Shown here piece by piece: positions 25,324-37,179 of a DNA stretch of 64,000 bases. The notes beneath the pieces are model-generated. The model was not told the origin of the DNA. It did no database searches and worked only from the letters and a program-made list of their open reading frames with translations. Within the stretch, counting starts at the first letter, position 1. The number at the start of each line of letters is the position of its first letter. Source of the stretch: Ophiostoma sp. CBS 140.51 (lineage: Eukaryota > Ascomycota > Sordariomycetes > Ophiostomatales > Ophiostomataceae); NCBI GenBank assembly GCA_029298735.1, contig JANSLP010000033.1, positions 118,491 through 182,490 on the forward strand. The letters are read 5' to 3'. A program made the translations under genes and the position numbers.

Positions 25324-26576
25324 TTTGTGTGAATGGCGAATCCAACGTGCACACTCGTGGCTGGCTTCGATTGTGCTTCACTTCTGGCTTCCAGTCCGGT
25401 ATCCTGTGTTTGTTGTGATCATGGTCCGAATTTAAGGTAGTGAAGTAAGGATGTGAGATGAAGGAGACGCGGTCGAGAAGTCGAAGGCTCAAGCCAAAGA
25501 TAAGACCAATATTCACTCGACAGGCACACCCCCTCGACTCCGTGGCATTCACTTGAAGGCCATCTGAAGAGAATGTGAGGTGAACGCCATGGCCAGCTCA
25601 AGTGAAGGCTTCTTCAAGAGCTTCTTCATGACGAGGTGAGGTCATGGTGAGAAGAACTCTCATCGGATGATCCAGGGCCGTTTGTCGTGTCCGATCCATA
25701 TTCCTGAAGTCCATGGCAAGGTGTAGCAGAATGTATTGTCGTGAAAATTGAATGGTTGAATGGCAATTGAGGTTGTCGATGCGAGTCCAGCACACGAGCT
25801 ATTGGCATTGTCTGTTTTTATTGTTTTTATTGTTCGTGTTTTGTCAGCTCCAACAGCAGGTCAAGTCCAACAGCGGCAGCTCCAACGGTAAGGCTGCACG
25901 CTAGAGAGCTAAACTGCCCCGGCTATTGACAAAACACGCTGCGGTTCGCTGGCTGACTGGCTGACTAGACTCATGTTGCTTTGGAGAAAAGTGGAGACTC
26001 GGCCCTCCGTCTGGGGGATGGAGAAGAGGAAAGAGAGGAGAAGGAGAGGAGAACAGGAGAAACAGCGTTGAGTGTGGGGGACCCGCTGTGAATGGATCGC
26101 TATTGCGCGCGAGAGCGCATCGTACCTCGGCAGAATGCAGTAGCGCCCACTATGATCATCTCTGGAAAAGCAGTCTCGGCGGCATCGGTAGCAGTCCCCA
26201 GGCTCGCAAAGCGGTGCTTAAAGCAGGCAATAGCGGAGGCGTGGCAGCGGGCGTCGAAAGGCTGCATTGGAGACTGGAGAATGGAGACGGGAGAGGAAGG
26301 AAGTCTGGAAAAGGAAAGCGCAATTGTGGACTGCCTCGGTCTTGGGATTTTGCTGTGAAAGGAAAAGCGAACGCCGAGAGGGAAGGGGCTATCCTTAAAA
26401 CTTACAGCCTCTCTGTTTTCCTTTCGTTCCTTCCCTTTTAATATTTGATCTCCTCCCCCGTCTTCTTTCCATCTCTTCCTATCTCCTCCTTTATACATCT
26501 TGCATCTCCAACATCACGACTTTACGACTTTTATACCCACAACCTCCACCTTTCCCTCCACCTACACACATTCACA
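25324..26576. other. Divergent intergenic region, exonuclease-like / SDR
   Basis: Holds both promoters. The 100 bp before the SDR start are strongly pyrimidine-rich with CTTTATACATC and TTTTATACCC words, suiting a strong fungal promoter and a CT-rich leader. No gene is recognised; the 117-codon frame at 26088-26441 has no features. Confidence 0.5.
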
Positions 26577-27443
26577 ATGGCCGACCGTCTCTCCCAGATT
26601 GCAGGCCACCTGCAGAGCGGCAAGCTCCTCCAGAACCAGACCGCCATCATCACCGGCGCCGCCCAGGGCATCGGTGCCGAGGCTGCCCGCCTCTTCGCTG
26701 AGGAGGGCGCCAAGGTCGTCATTTCCGACATTGACGCCGCCAAGTCCCAGGCCACTGCCGACGCCATCAACAAGGCCGGCGGCAAGGCCCTGGCCGTCCC
26801 CGGCGATCTGCTGAAGCAGGACTACATTGAGGAGCTCGTCAAGAAGGCGGCCGAGTTTGGCGGCGGCAAGATCCACATTATTGTCAACAACGCCGGCTAC
26901 ACCTGGGACGGCGTCATCCACAAGATGAGCGACAAGCAGTGGGACAACATCCTGGACCTGCACGCCAAGGCGCCCTTCCGCCTGATCCGCGCCGCGGCCC
27001 CCTACTTCCGTGTCACCGACGGCGAGCGCCGCAACATTATCAACATTAGCTCGACCTCGGGCATGCACGGCAACGCCGGCCAGGCCAACTACTCGCTGGC
27101 CAAGGCTGGTGTCTCTGGTCTGAGCAAGACCATTGCCAAGGAGTGGGGTCCCAAGTTTGGTGTCCGCTGCAACACCGTTGCCTTTGGCCACATCCTGACG
27201 CGCCTGACCCAGGCCAAGGAGAAGGGCGCCTTCGTTGTCGGCCCCGACGGCGAGAAGATTGCCCTGGGCATTCCGACTGCCCCCGCCAGCGCTGCCGCCG
27301 AGGCCCAGGTCAACGCCGACATTGCCCTGCGCCGCCCTGGTTCGGCCACCGAGGCTGCCTCTGCCGTCCTGGCTGTTGCCAGCCCGCTGTTCGACTACGT
27401 CACTGGCCAGACCATCATGGTCACCGGTGGTCGCAACATGTAA
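26577..27443 (+). CDS. Short-chain dehydrogenase/reductase, 3-oxoacyl-ACP reductase (FabG) type
   Basis: A single exon of 288 residues starting at MADRLSQIAG. The ATG at 26577 follows a CT-rich leader and has CACA before it. This is a classical SDR: the nucleotide motif TGAAQGIG is near residues 24-31, NNAG near 102-105, and the catalytic Ser with Y-S-L-A-K around 158-180 (ISSTSG then ANYSLAKAG). It ends TGGRNM without SKL or a signal peptide, so it is probably cytosolic or mitochondrial. The family reduces 3-oxoacyl thioesters or similar ketones with NAD(P)H; the true substrate is not shown by the sequence. Codons end almost entirely in C or G (AAG, GCC, CTG), far more biased than neighbouring genes, which suggests high expression. 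An AATAAA hexamer lies 87 bp past the stop. Confidence 0.9.
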   Translation: MADRLSQIAGHLQSGKLLQNQTAIITGAAQGIGAEAARLFAEEGAKVVISDIDAAKSQATADAINKAGGKALAVPGDLLKQDYIEELVKKAAEFGGGKIHIIVNNAGYTWDGVIHKMSDKQWDNILDLHAKAPFRLIRAAAPYFRVTDGERRNIINISSTSGMHGNAGQANYSLAKAGVSGLSKTIAKEWGPKFGVRCNTVAFGHILTRLTQAKEKGAFVVGPDGEKIALGIPTAPASAAAEAQVNADIALRRPGSATEAASAVLAVASPLFDYVTGQTIMVTGGRNM

Positions 27444-27529
27444 AAGGAGATGAAAGAAGGGATAACAAAGGAGAGAAAGCGTGAAGCATTGTACAAAAGT
27501 TATTTATGGTGTGAGGGAGATTTCTTGTA

Positions 27530-27535
27530 AATAAA
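27530..27535 (+). promoter_or_regulatory. AATAAA polyadenylation-like signal of the SDR gene
   Basis: A perfect AATAAA lies 87 bp downstream of the SDR stop codon, followed by T-rich DNA. Fungal signals are loose, so this is suggestive only. Confidence 0.5.
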
Positions 27536-27790
27536 CCATTTTTCGGATAATCCTATTTATTTTTGCCATTGCCATCTTGTTCTATACCGAAAGCCCTCCG
27601 CCAGCCTTGTAATAATACACATCGATTGTGACGGTGGCGTGCTTATCACCAACGCCCACACTGAAGTAAATTGAATAAAGGGAAAATATAAAGACGAAAA
27701 GAACATTCCCAAACAGTGTCAATTAGAAAAAGATCTTCCAGAAAAAGAAAAACGTGAGCGATTATGCAAGGAGTCCACAAGGTGGGTAAG

Positions 27791-27901
27791 GCCGTAGTGC
27801 CGGTGGGAGCGTCCTGTGTGAACGTCAGTCGACCAATTGGAGGAGCCGTCGTGCCGACGGGAGCGTCCGGCGTTATGGCCATCGGTCGACAAATTGGAGG
27901 A
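27791..27901. repeat. Two-copy direct repeat, 54 and 57 bp
   Basis: Unit 1 (27791-27844) and unit 2 (27845-27901) both run from GCCGT(A/C)GTGCCG to AATTGGAGGA and differ by one 3-bp indel and several substitutions. Both lengths are multiples of three. The plus-strand reading gives related 18- and 19-residue units that start AVVP and end IGG, but that frame runs antisense into the TFIIIC-like gene and is not accepted as a CDS. Confidence 0.75.
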
Positions 27902-27943
27902 TTCAGATGCTTTCCCCCGTGCCCGAGGGGTCTGTGGCTGTTC

Positions 27944-30125
27944 CTATATCTTGCCGTTGCAATTTCTAATCAGCACGAGACCCGATGCCAGACCGACGGC
28001 AAAATGGGTGCCAAATGCCAGGTCCGGATTCCAAGCAAGAGCCGAGACGGCAGACGCCTTTTCGTGTATAACCGGCCCAGGCGCCTCCTGCCCCTGTCCC
28101 TGTCCCTGTCCCGAGCCCGACCCCGGCCCTGGCCCGGACACATCGTCCATATCCATGGCGTCGTCGTCTGTAACATCGGCCTTTGTATCGAGCTCCTGTC
28201 GGAACGTGAAGCTGAGATTCACCACACCACGAGCGGAGTTCCCAGAATATTGTACGTGCGCCCCTCGCCAACGAACGGAGAGCTTCTTGAATTCGCTGTC
28301 CAAAAGCAACGTGGAGTACGGCACGTGCGATTCCCAGTGGGTCGGAAAGACCGTGTCGAGCATGTTGCATGCCCACACCTTGCCGTCGGCCGCGCCGACT
28401 AGGGCAAACGGGTGCACCTTGCCGACCGCTAGGCAGGTCGCAGGCGATTCGCGTCGGGATGGGAAGAATTTCCGCGGGCACGGAAAGTGCCGGTGGTGCA
28501 GGAAATCGAGCTTGTTGTTCACCGGGCTGTTGGCTGGTGCTGCAGTGGCAAAACCTTGCATATGCTCCACCCAGTCCAGCATATTGCCTTGGATGCCAGC
28601 CACGGGGCTGGGGTGGAAGGTGTGCTCGCTGCTGGGCCGTGTGAGATCGATGAGCCGAAGGACGCCCTCGACGGGGCGTACGGTCACCATGTATGGTTTG
28701 GATGGGTAGCCAGTTTTGATATCTTGCAGGGCAAACGTGTGTGTTTGTATGCGTAGGAGTACAAGCTGTGGAAACAACGACCACAGCACAATCGTGCCGT
28801 CCGTGTAACCGACGACAATGCGGTTGATACCCACCCATGACATGCATGTCGCGTGGACGCCGTCCTCACCGGGGAAGTCCAGAGTTGCCATTGCGCGCAC
28901 GCCTCGGCCTGTACGTAAACTGGTCAGCACGCATTCGTTACGGGATACGCACGATGGGCGGGGAATTTGTTTTCTTCTCACCATATTTGGGCCCCTCCTC
29001 TCCACCCTTTTTGGGTTTGATGATACGCACGATGCCGTCCTCGGTGCGTATAGCGAGCAGGCCGGGCCACCACTCGCTCTTGTGCGGCTGGATAGGGCAC
29101 CACTCCAGCTGCTTAGGCCAGCCCCAGTAAAAGCAACAGACGGAGTCCAAACATAACCCATCGCTAAACGTGTATGCCGGGCCATTCACGCCGTCCCGTA
29201 GAGATACTCTCCAGAACTGGACGCTCCCCAGCCGTTCGTCCAGCTTTGTCCTCTCCTGTTTTGTTGCGGCCATGCCCAAGAGACTGTCGAAAGCCCCGCT
29301 GTCGTTGACATCGTCATGGTCATGCGGGACAACCGCAACAGCGAGCAGAGAGCCGTTCTTGTGGTCGTTCCTTGGCAGGGGCGCCCAGGCGAGAGAGAGC
29401 ACTTTGCCTCCTGCATTGAAAAGAAGCGGTAATTTAAGTCCTTTTAGGCGCCGCTGCGTTGAAGAGACGCCAGCCCGAAGGGTGACATGAGTTGGGTAGA
29501 CCGAAATAAGGTCCAAATTCGCGTCGGGATTCACGACCCACGGGAGGAACGGCTGGGCCTCCTGTTCGCTCATGTCTTCAATCTTGCCAAACGGCACCTG
29601 GCCCGCAGCCTGCATGGCCGCAACGTAATTTCTACTCCAGGTAATGTATGCGATCTTCTGGTTGTTCTCAAGATTATTTGGTAGCCAAGGGCTGACGAGA
29701 ACCTCGCCGCGCGGATCGACCTCCGTCTCGGTGATCAACTTCCGGTAGGCAACTGGGTGCGTGCAGCGCGACCAGCGCTGCTGCAGTTCACAAAACAGTT
29801 CAATGTGGCTCTTCCGGGGCCCGTACACGGTGTTGACAAGAGCCTGCCGTCGGTCCCACTTGCGCAGAGGACCGGCATACAGGCGCATGGTCCGGTTTTC
29901 ATGTGTGTAGGCCGGGATCTTGTAGGCGGACCGTGGTGGTGCACGCACGACGTCGGGCCGCTCGTCGCCGTCGCTACAGGCAAGGTTGTCCTCGTCTCCA
30001 GCACCATCTAGATTGTAGTCGGGATCCCGGGTCGCGTAGGGGCCGTCCTCTGGTGTGGCTGATCGTTGACGTTTTGATACCTGGCCGTTGTCGTAAAGAC
30101 CGGCAGATGCGACTCTTTTGAGCAT
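27944..30125 (-). CDS. TFC6: WD-repeat protein resembling TFIIIC subunit tau91/Tfc6
   Basis: Two exons, 30125-28982 and 28908-27944, are joined across a 73-bp intron (GTGAGA...TACAG), with the split Gly codon restored, giving 702 residues. The ATG at 30125 (MLKRVASAG) is used because the upstream extension starts only at a TTG. The N-terminus is charged and disordered, with a KRQR motif. The middle and C-terminal parts show beta-propeller-like blades (for example SWVGINRIVVGYTDGTIVLW). A low-complexity GPGSGSGQGQGQGQ linker lies near residues 640-655, before a last blade ending IRNCNGKI. The general architecture and length suit Tfc6/Sfc6, the TFIIIC B-block-binding partner used for tRNA genes and genome organisation. 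That family call is from memory of the pattern and is moderate. The blade structure itself is clear. Confidence 0.7.
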
Positions 30126-31220
30126 TGCGCTGTGGATGAGAGGCAATGAGCCTGCCAACGTCGCATCTGGTGTATTGATATCTGATGAAAAATGTATTGG
30201 CTAAAGTGCGAGATGCACGAAAGATGCAGATAATGATGTGGGCGCAAGGCTGGGATGCAAGGCTGGAGCTGGTTTTTGAAGTGGTTCTGCCGTTCTTTCG
30301 TTGGTGTATTTTTGTGATTGGACGGATTTTGGTTCGATGGGCAACTTTTGGTTTAAGCGGGCAAAACGGCAATTCCGCGACGGCGTAATACACGGTGCTT
30401 CCTGCCCTTTTTGTCACACATCACCAGAATGCACCTTCCCGGGTAGAATGTGCAGATTTACTCTAGAAAAGGCAGTTGCGCTCAATAATGACGTATATTG
30501 TCGTCTTGTTGAGTTTTATCGACGAGAGCTCCGACGCAAAGCCTTGTTCGGTAGACTACACAACGGCATCTGAGAACTCGGTCTCACAAACACGCCAATC
30601 CCTTGAAATGCAACATTGAAATACGAAGGAAATCGGAGCAAAAGAACCGATTGACTGGGATTAAATGGCCATCGCATAGCTGCCATTCTTCATTATTGGA
30701 CATATGGCTGGGAAGAATGGGGTTCTGAACTACCGACTTGCTTTCTGCCAATCGCCCAATCGCCGTTCAGCAGACTGTGGCTCGCCTCTCTTGGGCCTGC
30801 AGGATCCGAGTGGCTGCAAACTGCATAAATACAGTCTCACATGTCGCTGTGCAGCTCTCCCTCCATGCCAAGAAGGTGAAACTTTTCTGCTCTCTGGTGG
30901 ACTCGTGCGACGTATTGCCGTGTAGCTGGGACCATTAAGCTTATCGATGCGATGATTTAGAGCATACTGCTTGATTTCCTTTGTCCAAAATTACTTCATA
31001 TTTGCAAAATTCTTCACCCAATAGCATTAAGGTTAATCGAGGCAAGAATGGCTCGCGCGAGCGGCCCAATCCTGCCCCCAGAAAGTAGTGTACATGTACA
31101 TGGTAGTAAATCGTTGAGATCCAACGACGGCTGTCTTTGGATGCTCTCCGCCTCTTTCTCACTCTCTCAATCTCTCGTCCCTTCCCCATTCCCTCATCGT
31201 ATTACAACCTCGAGATTCCC
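30126..31220. other. Intergenic spacer, TFIIIC-like promoter / CFEM 3' flank
   Basis: About 1.1 kb between two minus-strand genes. Frames are short, and nothing recognisable is seen. Confidence 0.5.
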
Positions 31221-31896
31221 TTACAACATAGCCAGAGCGGCAATGACACCGCCCAGCAGACCGGCAGCACCGGCCGACTCGCGCGGCGCGTAGTTGGTAG
31301 ACGAGCTTGTGGTCGTGCCGGCAGCAGCGCCGGTGGTGGCACCAGTGGTGGTGCCCGTCGTGGCGGCAGTGTCCGTGGCGGCGGCGCCAGTACCCGAAGT
31401 CTTGGTGGAACCGGTGTTGGCGGCAGTGCCGCTGGTCTCGGTGGCGGTACCGGAGCCCGAGGTGGTGGTAGCAGCGGCGGCGCTGCCCGAGCCGCTGGCG
31501 GCAGTCGAAGTGCAGGTGACGGCCGAGGGGACGGTGACGCCCTGGGCGGCACACAGCTGGGAAGCGAAGACGACGGCGGAACTCTGGTCGGCGGCGTCAC
31601 AGCCACCAGGGGCAGCGAGACAGCAGGCGATGCCCGACAGGAAGTCCTTGTCGGAGCAGATGCACTTGGCGTCGGAGCCGCAGTTGCCAATGCCGCCGGT
31701 GAGGTACTTGTTGGCGCAAGATTGCTGGAAGTGTATTAGTGGATATTTCATCGTTGTGTCTTGTACGACATCAGACAGACGATGATGTCTATCCCGTCTT
31801 TTATCTCGCGATTCTCTCACGTACAGCGCAAGTGGGCAGCTGGTTGAACTGGGCGACGGCCAGACCGGCCAGGGCGAGGATCGTAAAGGACTTCAT
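31221..31896 (-). CDS. Secreted CFEM-domain protein, probably GPI-anchored
   Basis: Two exons, 31896-31825 and 31724-31221, with a 99-bp intron (GTACGT...TTCCAG). The junction yields the diagnostic CFEM start LPTCAQSCA and a protein of 191 residues. A signal peptide covers about residues 1-16 (MKSFTILALAGLAVAQ). The CFEM domain covers about 17-90, including GSDAKCIC with the Asp that in family members contacts haem. It has nine cysteines rather than the usual eight because of an adjacent CC pair (GIACCLAAPGGC). A long Ser/Thr/Ala/Gly-rich stalk follows, then a small-residue site and a hydrophobic tail (AGLLGGVIAALAML), which is a GPI-anchor signal. CFEM proteins take up haem iron or act at the cell surface; either is possible here. 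Confidence 0.9.
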
Positions 31897-34820
31897 TGTG
31901 ATTGTTGTTGTGTGAAGGACGTTCGGAAAAACGGATCGATTGGCAATTGACGAGGACTGGGGTTGAAGACAGCGTGAACGGCGATAGTAAACAGCAACAG
32001 AGAAATCAAAGAATCAAAATCAAAATCAAAAGAAACAAAAAGAGGAAAAGAGGGAAGGGGCGGCGGGAAAACAAGCGCGCGATGCGTTTAATAGATAATT
32101 TAAGAGAGCTCCAGGGGGTCAGCAAGAGGAGAGATCAGAGAACAGTACCAGCATTGACCAAGCGTACCCAGGCTCCAGTCAACAACACACAGAGACAGGC
32201 CCCAGCTAGGGACGTCGGCTTACAGGCTGGGCCCGACTGGTCTCTGGGGTGAAATTAGGGCGGCTCCTCCCAAAGATGAAAAACGAAAAAGGCGTGTACA
32301 CGGTCCACGGTCCTTGGCCAAGAGAGACGAATAGGGGCTCCATAATAAATATGAACCCGCCAAGCTTAAACCATATTTGGCGCTGCGGGCGTGCTTCCAG
32401 AGTTCAGTGAGTCTGGTTGTCACTGTAAAAATGTTAATATGCGGCGAAAAGTGCCCCGGGGCACGCTGAAAGTCGCGCCGGCCGTTGTAACTGCCTTTGT
32501 TGCCTCCCTGTGCCGCCAACAAACAGGTAACAGACCGCCCGGCCGCTCCCCAGTTGATTGGCAGTGGATCCCCTTTCCTCTGATCTTTGCAAGGGTTTGT
32601 GGAACCCGCGCGACCGCGTGAGGACAGGAAAAGAGGGGAAGGTGCGACCCGGGAACGACTGATCGCTGGGAAAGAACGAGTGCTACGCAGGAAAAAAGGG
32701 CCGGCTTTTTGAGAAGTGAAGGCACCAAAAGTCACGACTCGCGCGATTCTTTTGACGATGCTTTCCTACTCTGGAAAGTGGTCGTCTCGTAGGGGCTCTT
32801 TCCCCGGAGTACTTTCCTCCCGTCCATCCCTCTTTCCCTGCTTGCTCGTCAACCCCCTCTTTTGCGAGTCGCTCTTCTTCGTTTTGCACGATGCATTATT
32901 TCCAGCGTCCAGTCATCGGAGAAATCGGCACATTGTATGACTTTGCTTGCACAAAAAGTGTCTAATATCTCACTTCTGAGAGACACACACATCACCCACG
33001 CCCACTTGCTCCTTCCCTGCCAATCTACTTGTACCAATGGTAAAGTGCCCGAAAGCGGGTGGTGATTCGGCCGCAGCATCGGATTTCAGCGTCAGTGCAG
33101 GGCTGCCCGTCCCTTTAATACCAATGTCCCTAAGATGTGTTGGTGGCTCCTTCCGCCTGAAACGAAATCGGACTCTTTGCGGCTGTAGAGGATCGATCCC
33201 TTTCGATTATTCCCAACAAATTGGAGGCCTGTACCAAGGCCCCAGAATGATGATAGAACACGCCAAACGGGTTTCAATGGGCCACAAAGAGGCTCAAGAA
33301 TCCCAGGTTGCTTATTCTTGTGATGCTCGCGTTGAAGGCCCACTACGGAGTAATACATTGTTCTGGTATTGGAAACGCCGTTGCACCCGACAGCCCTATC
33401 TAAATTACGCGTATTGTGGCCCCAGAGAGGCGACGCTTTACACATGTCAGACTTTCACTCGCAACTCAGTTTGATGTCGATGTACAAGAATAGAGACGGT
33501 GAAGAAAGTCGTGATGACTTCTATTCAAACTGCGAAAGTGTACGTGGAAAGAGGCGCATCGATTTGGAAACGAACGGCAAACACCGTCAGCCAGGGTAGC
33601 ATCAAAGCGCGTCACTCCCAATTTGCTATTTGCGGTGCGTCTGCCAGTTGCACTTTCCTTCTCTCGCTCTCAACGGTCCAGTAACTTTCTGCTCTCGCCC
33701 ATCCAAGAAGGCACCGCCCTCATTCTGACCTAATTGTGCCATTCGCTCTTTCCCCGGCGAGTTTCGCAACTTTCCAAATGCCCGTGCCCGATGTGTATCT
33801 TGCACCTTCGCCCTTTTTGCATTGGGTTCTATTTTGATGGTGCACATCTTTCACATCTCCCACATCAGCAGCAGCGCCCGCCACCATCTCCCTCGTGGCT
33901 GCCACTTTTGTCGTCAACCTGGGTCTAGCGTCAGCCCTCCTGCCTTCCCAGTCCTCTTTTGTTCCTTCCTTTTCTCTCTTCATCACCTTTTTCGACATTT
34001 CTCTCCATTTCCCTCCTATTGTTGGTCTTTTTCATTCTTCACCTTTTTTCGCCCAGCCTAGACCCTCCAAAAAGCGATCCAACAACCAGCCCAACAACAC
34101 AACGGCAACTTCCATCGACTACCGCGACAAACTAGTGGCCAAAACAGTAGCCAAAGTGCGAAAGGAGTTTTCTTCCACGACGCCGTGCTAGCGCTCCACA
34201 AGTTCCTTCAGGATTGGCGGCCAGGCCTTGCTAGCGCTGTATCTCATCTGCTTTCTGACTTCGTCTCGTCTTTTCTCGTTTTCTTGTTCGTTTCCCAGCT
34301 GCCAGTATCCACTGTCCCTCTTCTTCCGGGACGACCTCCATCCGCTGTTCTGACGTCTTCGAGACCCTCTCACGTTCACTTTCGCAGGGCACTGCTCCCC
34401 CTTTCCCGTCCATACCACCTCAGCCCATCTGCTGAAAGACAACGAAAGAAAGAGTGAAGACCCCCTGGTCGGGATTGGATCCAGCGCCAAAACGCCACGC
34501 AAGAGCCCCCGAATCCTTCGAAAAGTCGACAGTTGACTGTTTATTATCACTAGCATCCCGGGTCTTGGCCCTTTTCTGTTCTCGGATTTTCCCTTTTTTT
34601 TCTGCATAGCCCATCCTGTCCTTCGGTCATCGCATTTTCTTTGCATCACGGGTCAATCGCCGGCTTCGATTTCGACCTCAAAGCCGACGTTCAACTTCTC
34701 CCCGACTTGGACTTAGAACCTCGAACTCTCTCAACTCTGACCGTCGCACACGGAGAGTCAAACATCGACTGACAGTTCACACCACACACACGTCCGCTCA
34801 CAACCCCCCCTCTGTTCACC
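31897..34820. other. Divergent intergenic region, CFEM / MFS transporter
   Basis: About 2.9 kb holding two divergent promoters. The last 1 kb before the MFS gene is strongly pyrimidine-rich on the plus strand (33.7-34.5 kb), a likely promoter/leader. A 145-codon ATG frame at 33037-33474 lacks domains and is not accepted. Nothing else is recognised. Confidence 0.5.
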
Positions 34821-36734
34821 ATGGGGTTAGGTATTCTCGAAGACCGTGCCATGGAGCATGTTCCTGGTATGTTGTCTCACCGCGATGGATGTTCACACCA
34901 GAAGGCGCCAGCCTTGCGACGATACTTGCTTCTTTCTTTTTGTTCTCCTTTATTTGAATTTCTATGAGGCACGCGCTTGCCTTTTGTCCGCTCTGACCCC
35001 TAACGCTTGATCCTCCTTCGAAATGTAGGCACGACCCGGTACTTTGACGATCCCCAACGGCCACAGATAGCCCACGATGGCCTCGCTGGCCTCAAGTGCG
35101 ACACGAGCGGCCCCGTGCCCATCATCCTCGTCCCCCAGCCGTCCGACGACCCCAACGACCCCCTCAACTGGCCACTGTGGAAGCGCGATCTCATCACCAC
35201 CATTCTTTCCATTACCGCCATCTTCGGCACCGCCCTCGGCCCCATCCTCGCCGCCAACACGATTACGCTCTCGCTCTGGTTCGAGCGCGACTTCACAAAG
35301 GTTGCCCTGCTGACCGGTTACTATCTGTTGGGCGTGGGCTTCGCCGGTACCTTTTTCGTCCCCTCCAGTCGCATCTGGGGCAAGCGCCACGCTTTTGTTA
35401 TCGGCACATGCATCCTCATCGGCAGCAGCGCCTGGGGCGGCGCTGTCAACACCAACTACAAGAGCATGCTGTGGGCGCGCATCATCCAGGGTGTCGGTAC
35501 TGCACCGTTCGAGGCCCTCGTCAACGCCGCCGTTGGTGACCTGTACTTTGTTCACCAGCGCGGTAAGCGCATGGCCTTCACCAACCTGGCTGTCTTTGGC
35601 GGCTCGTTCTTCACGCCGATTGTCGTCGGCAAGATCACCCACACGATCAAGTGGTGGTGGACATTCAACCTGATTGCCATTTTCTGTGCCGCCTGCCTGC
35701 CCCTCATCATCTTCTTCTGCCCGGAGACCGCCTACCGCCGCGACGATATCCTGAACCTGGACATGCTCGCCACCGACGAGAACGCCGCCATCCGCCAGGG
35801 CGCCGAGCCTATTGGCAAGCGTGACTCGTCTGGCAACGACGAGGAGAAGACGGCCGGCCCTGCATCTTTGACTGCCACGCCGCCTGAGGGTGGTGTTGCC
35901 GCCCCCGCTGCCGCCTCCGCCGACGTTGAGGGTGCCCGGCGCAACGGCGCCATCCCCGAAAAGGTTTCGTACGTCAAGAGTCTGGCGCTGTTCAACGGCC
36001 GCAAGACGGACGATAACTTTTTCAAACTGTTCCTGCGTCCCTTCCCCCTGTTTTTGCAGCCGGCATTCCTGTGGGCGAGTCTGACGCAGGGTACACTGAT
36101 CGGCTGGACAGTGTTTATCGGTGTGATTATGGCCGAGTTCTTCCTAGGCTACCCACTGTGGTGGGACGAAGTCAAGACGGGCTACGCCTACACGGGCGCT
36201 TTCATTGGTGCCATCTTTGGTTTCCTGATTGCCGGTCTGCTGGCCGACTGGAGCGCCAAGAAGCTGACGCGGATGAACAATGGCATCTACGAGCCTGAGT
36301 TCCGGCTGATTCTGATTATCCCGCAGCTCGTGTTTGGTGTCATGGGCCTGTACGGCTTTGGCATCACCATTGACGGCATGATGAAGGAGCAATTCAGCTG
36401 GGTTGTTCCCCTGGTCTTCTTTGGCTTCGAAGTCTGCGGCATGGTCATTGGCGCTGTGGCCAGCAGTCTGTACATTGTGGACGCCTACCGTGACCTTTCC
36501 ATCGAAGGCTTCACCTGCCTGTTGATCTTCAAGAACTTTTTCAGTTACGGCCTGACGTACAAGGCGTATGACTGGCTGGTGGCCAATGGCACCAAGGCGC
36601 GGCCCGTGTTCAACGCGCTGGGCAGTGTGCAGCTGGTGGTGTGTCTGCTGGCGATCCCAATGTACGTGTTTGGCAAGCGCAACCGCAGCTTCTTTTACCG
36701 GCACGACATTCTCAAGATGCTGGGTCTGAGATAA
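34821..36734 (+). CDS. Major facilitator superfamily transporter (DHA1-like)
   Basis: Two exons, 34821-34866 and 35029-36734, are joined over a 162-bp intron (GTATGT...TGTAG) through a split Gly codon, giving 583 residues. The start MGLGILEDRAMEHVPG has a good context (CACCATGG). A cytosolic leader with DPNDPLNWPLWKRD precedes the first membrane helix. About 12 helices follow, split by a long disordered loop of roughly 70 residues (Glu/Ala/Pro-rich). GLLADWSAKKLTRMNNG is the motif-A-like loop in the second half. The DPxDPLNWPxWKR leader is usual in fungal DHA1-type drug/polyamine or Hol1-like transporters of the plasma membrane. The substrate cannot be told from sequence. The 3' end converges on the phosphatase-like gene 446 bp away. 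Confidence 0.9.
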
Positions 36735-37179
36735 ACACAGCGAGTCAGCGAGCACTCCCTTCTCTCTCCCTCTTTTTACCTTCCAATCTCTAAAACAACC
36801 TCTACGGCCATTTATTTTTCATATACGTTTTTGATATACCTCTCATTTGCTTTTCAGTCCATAACTAGAGTTGCCTTTCTCTTTCCTTTCTCTCTCTCTC
36901 ACATGTTTCCTGGCATTGGGAGGCTGCCACACCAAAACCTGTCTCCTTTTTAATGTAATTGGGCTGGCGTCATGGGCGTCACTTCATATTAGCTTAGCTA
37001 CTTGGGTCTTTCATTTGGATATCTTCAGATTTATTTGATTATAATCATTTTTTTATTAACAGAATAAAAAAGGCACAAACGTGCTCATAATCCACAATCA
37101 GTTTTCATGCTTCTTTTTGCTATCTTTTGAATTATCTCGGCCTCATCATAACATTAGATTGATATCTCCTCACACTCAT
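36735..37179. other. Convergent 3' flanks, MFS / phosphatase-like
   Basis: AT- and pyrimidine-rich 445 bp with no gene. It probably carries the 3' UTRs of both genes. Confidence 0.5.

Larger units (their letters stand above)
27444..27943. other. Convergent intergenic region, SDR / TFIIIC-like gene
   Basis: The 3' flanks of both genes meet here. It contains the SDR polyadenylation-like signal and a 54/57-bp duplication (listed separately). No gene is called. Confidence 0.5.

Noticed and set aside
27764..28402. 212-codon plus frame containing the 54/57-bp duplication
   Set aside because: Most of it is antisense to the TFIIIC-like CDS, and the non-overlapping part is only the repeat.
33037..33474. 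145-codon ATG frame before the MFS gene
   Set aside because: No recognisable domain, and the codons do not resemble those of the accepted genes.
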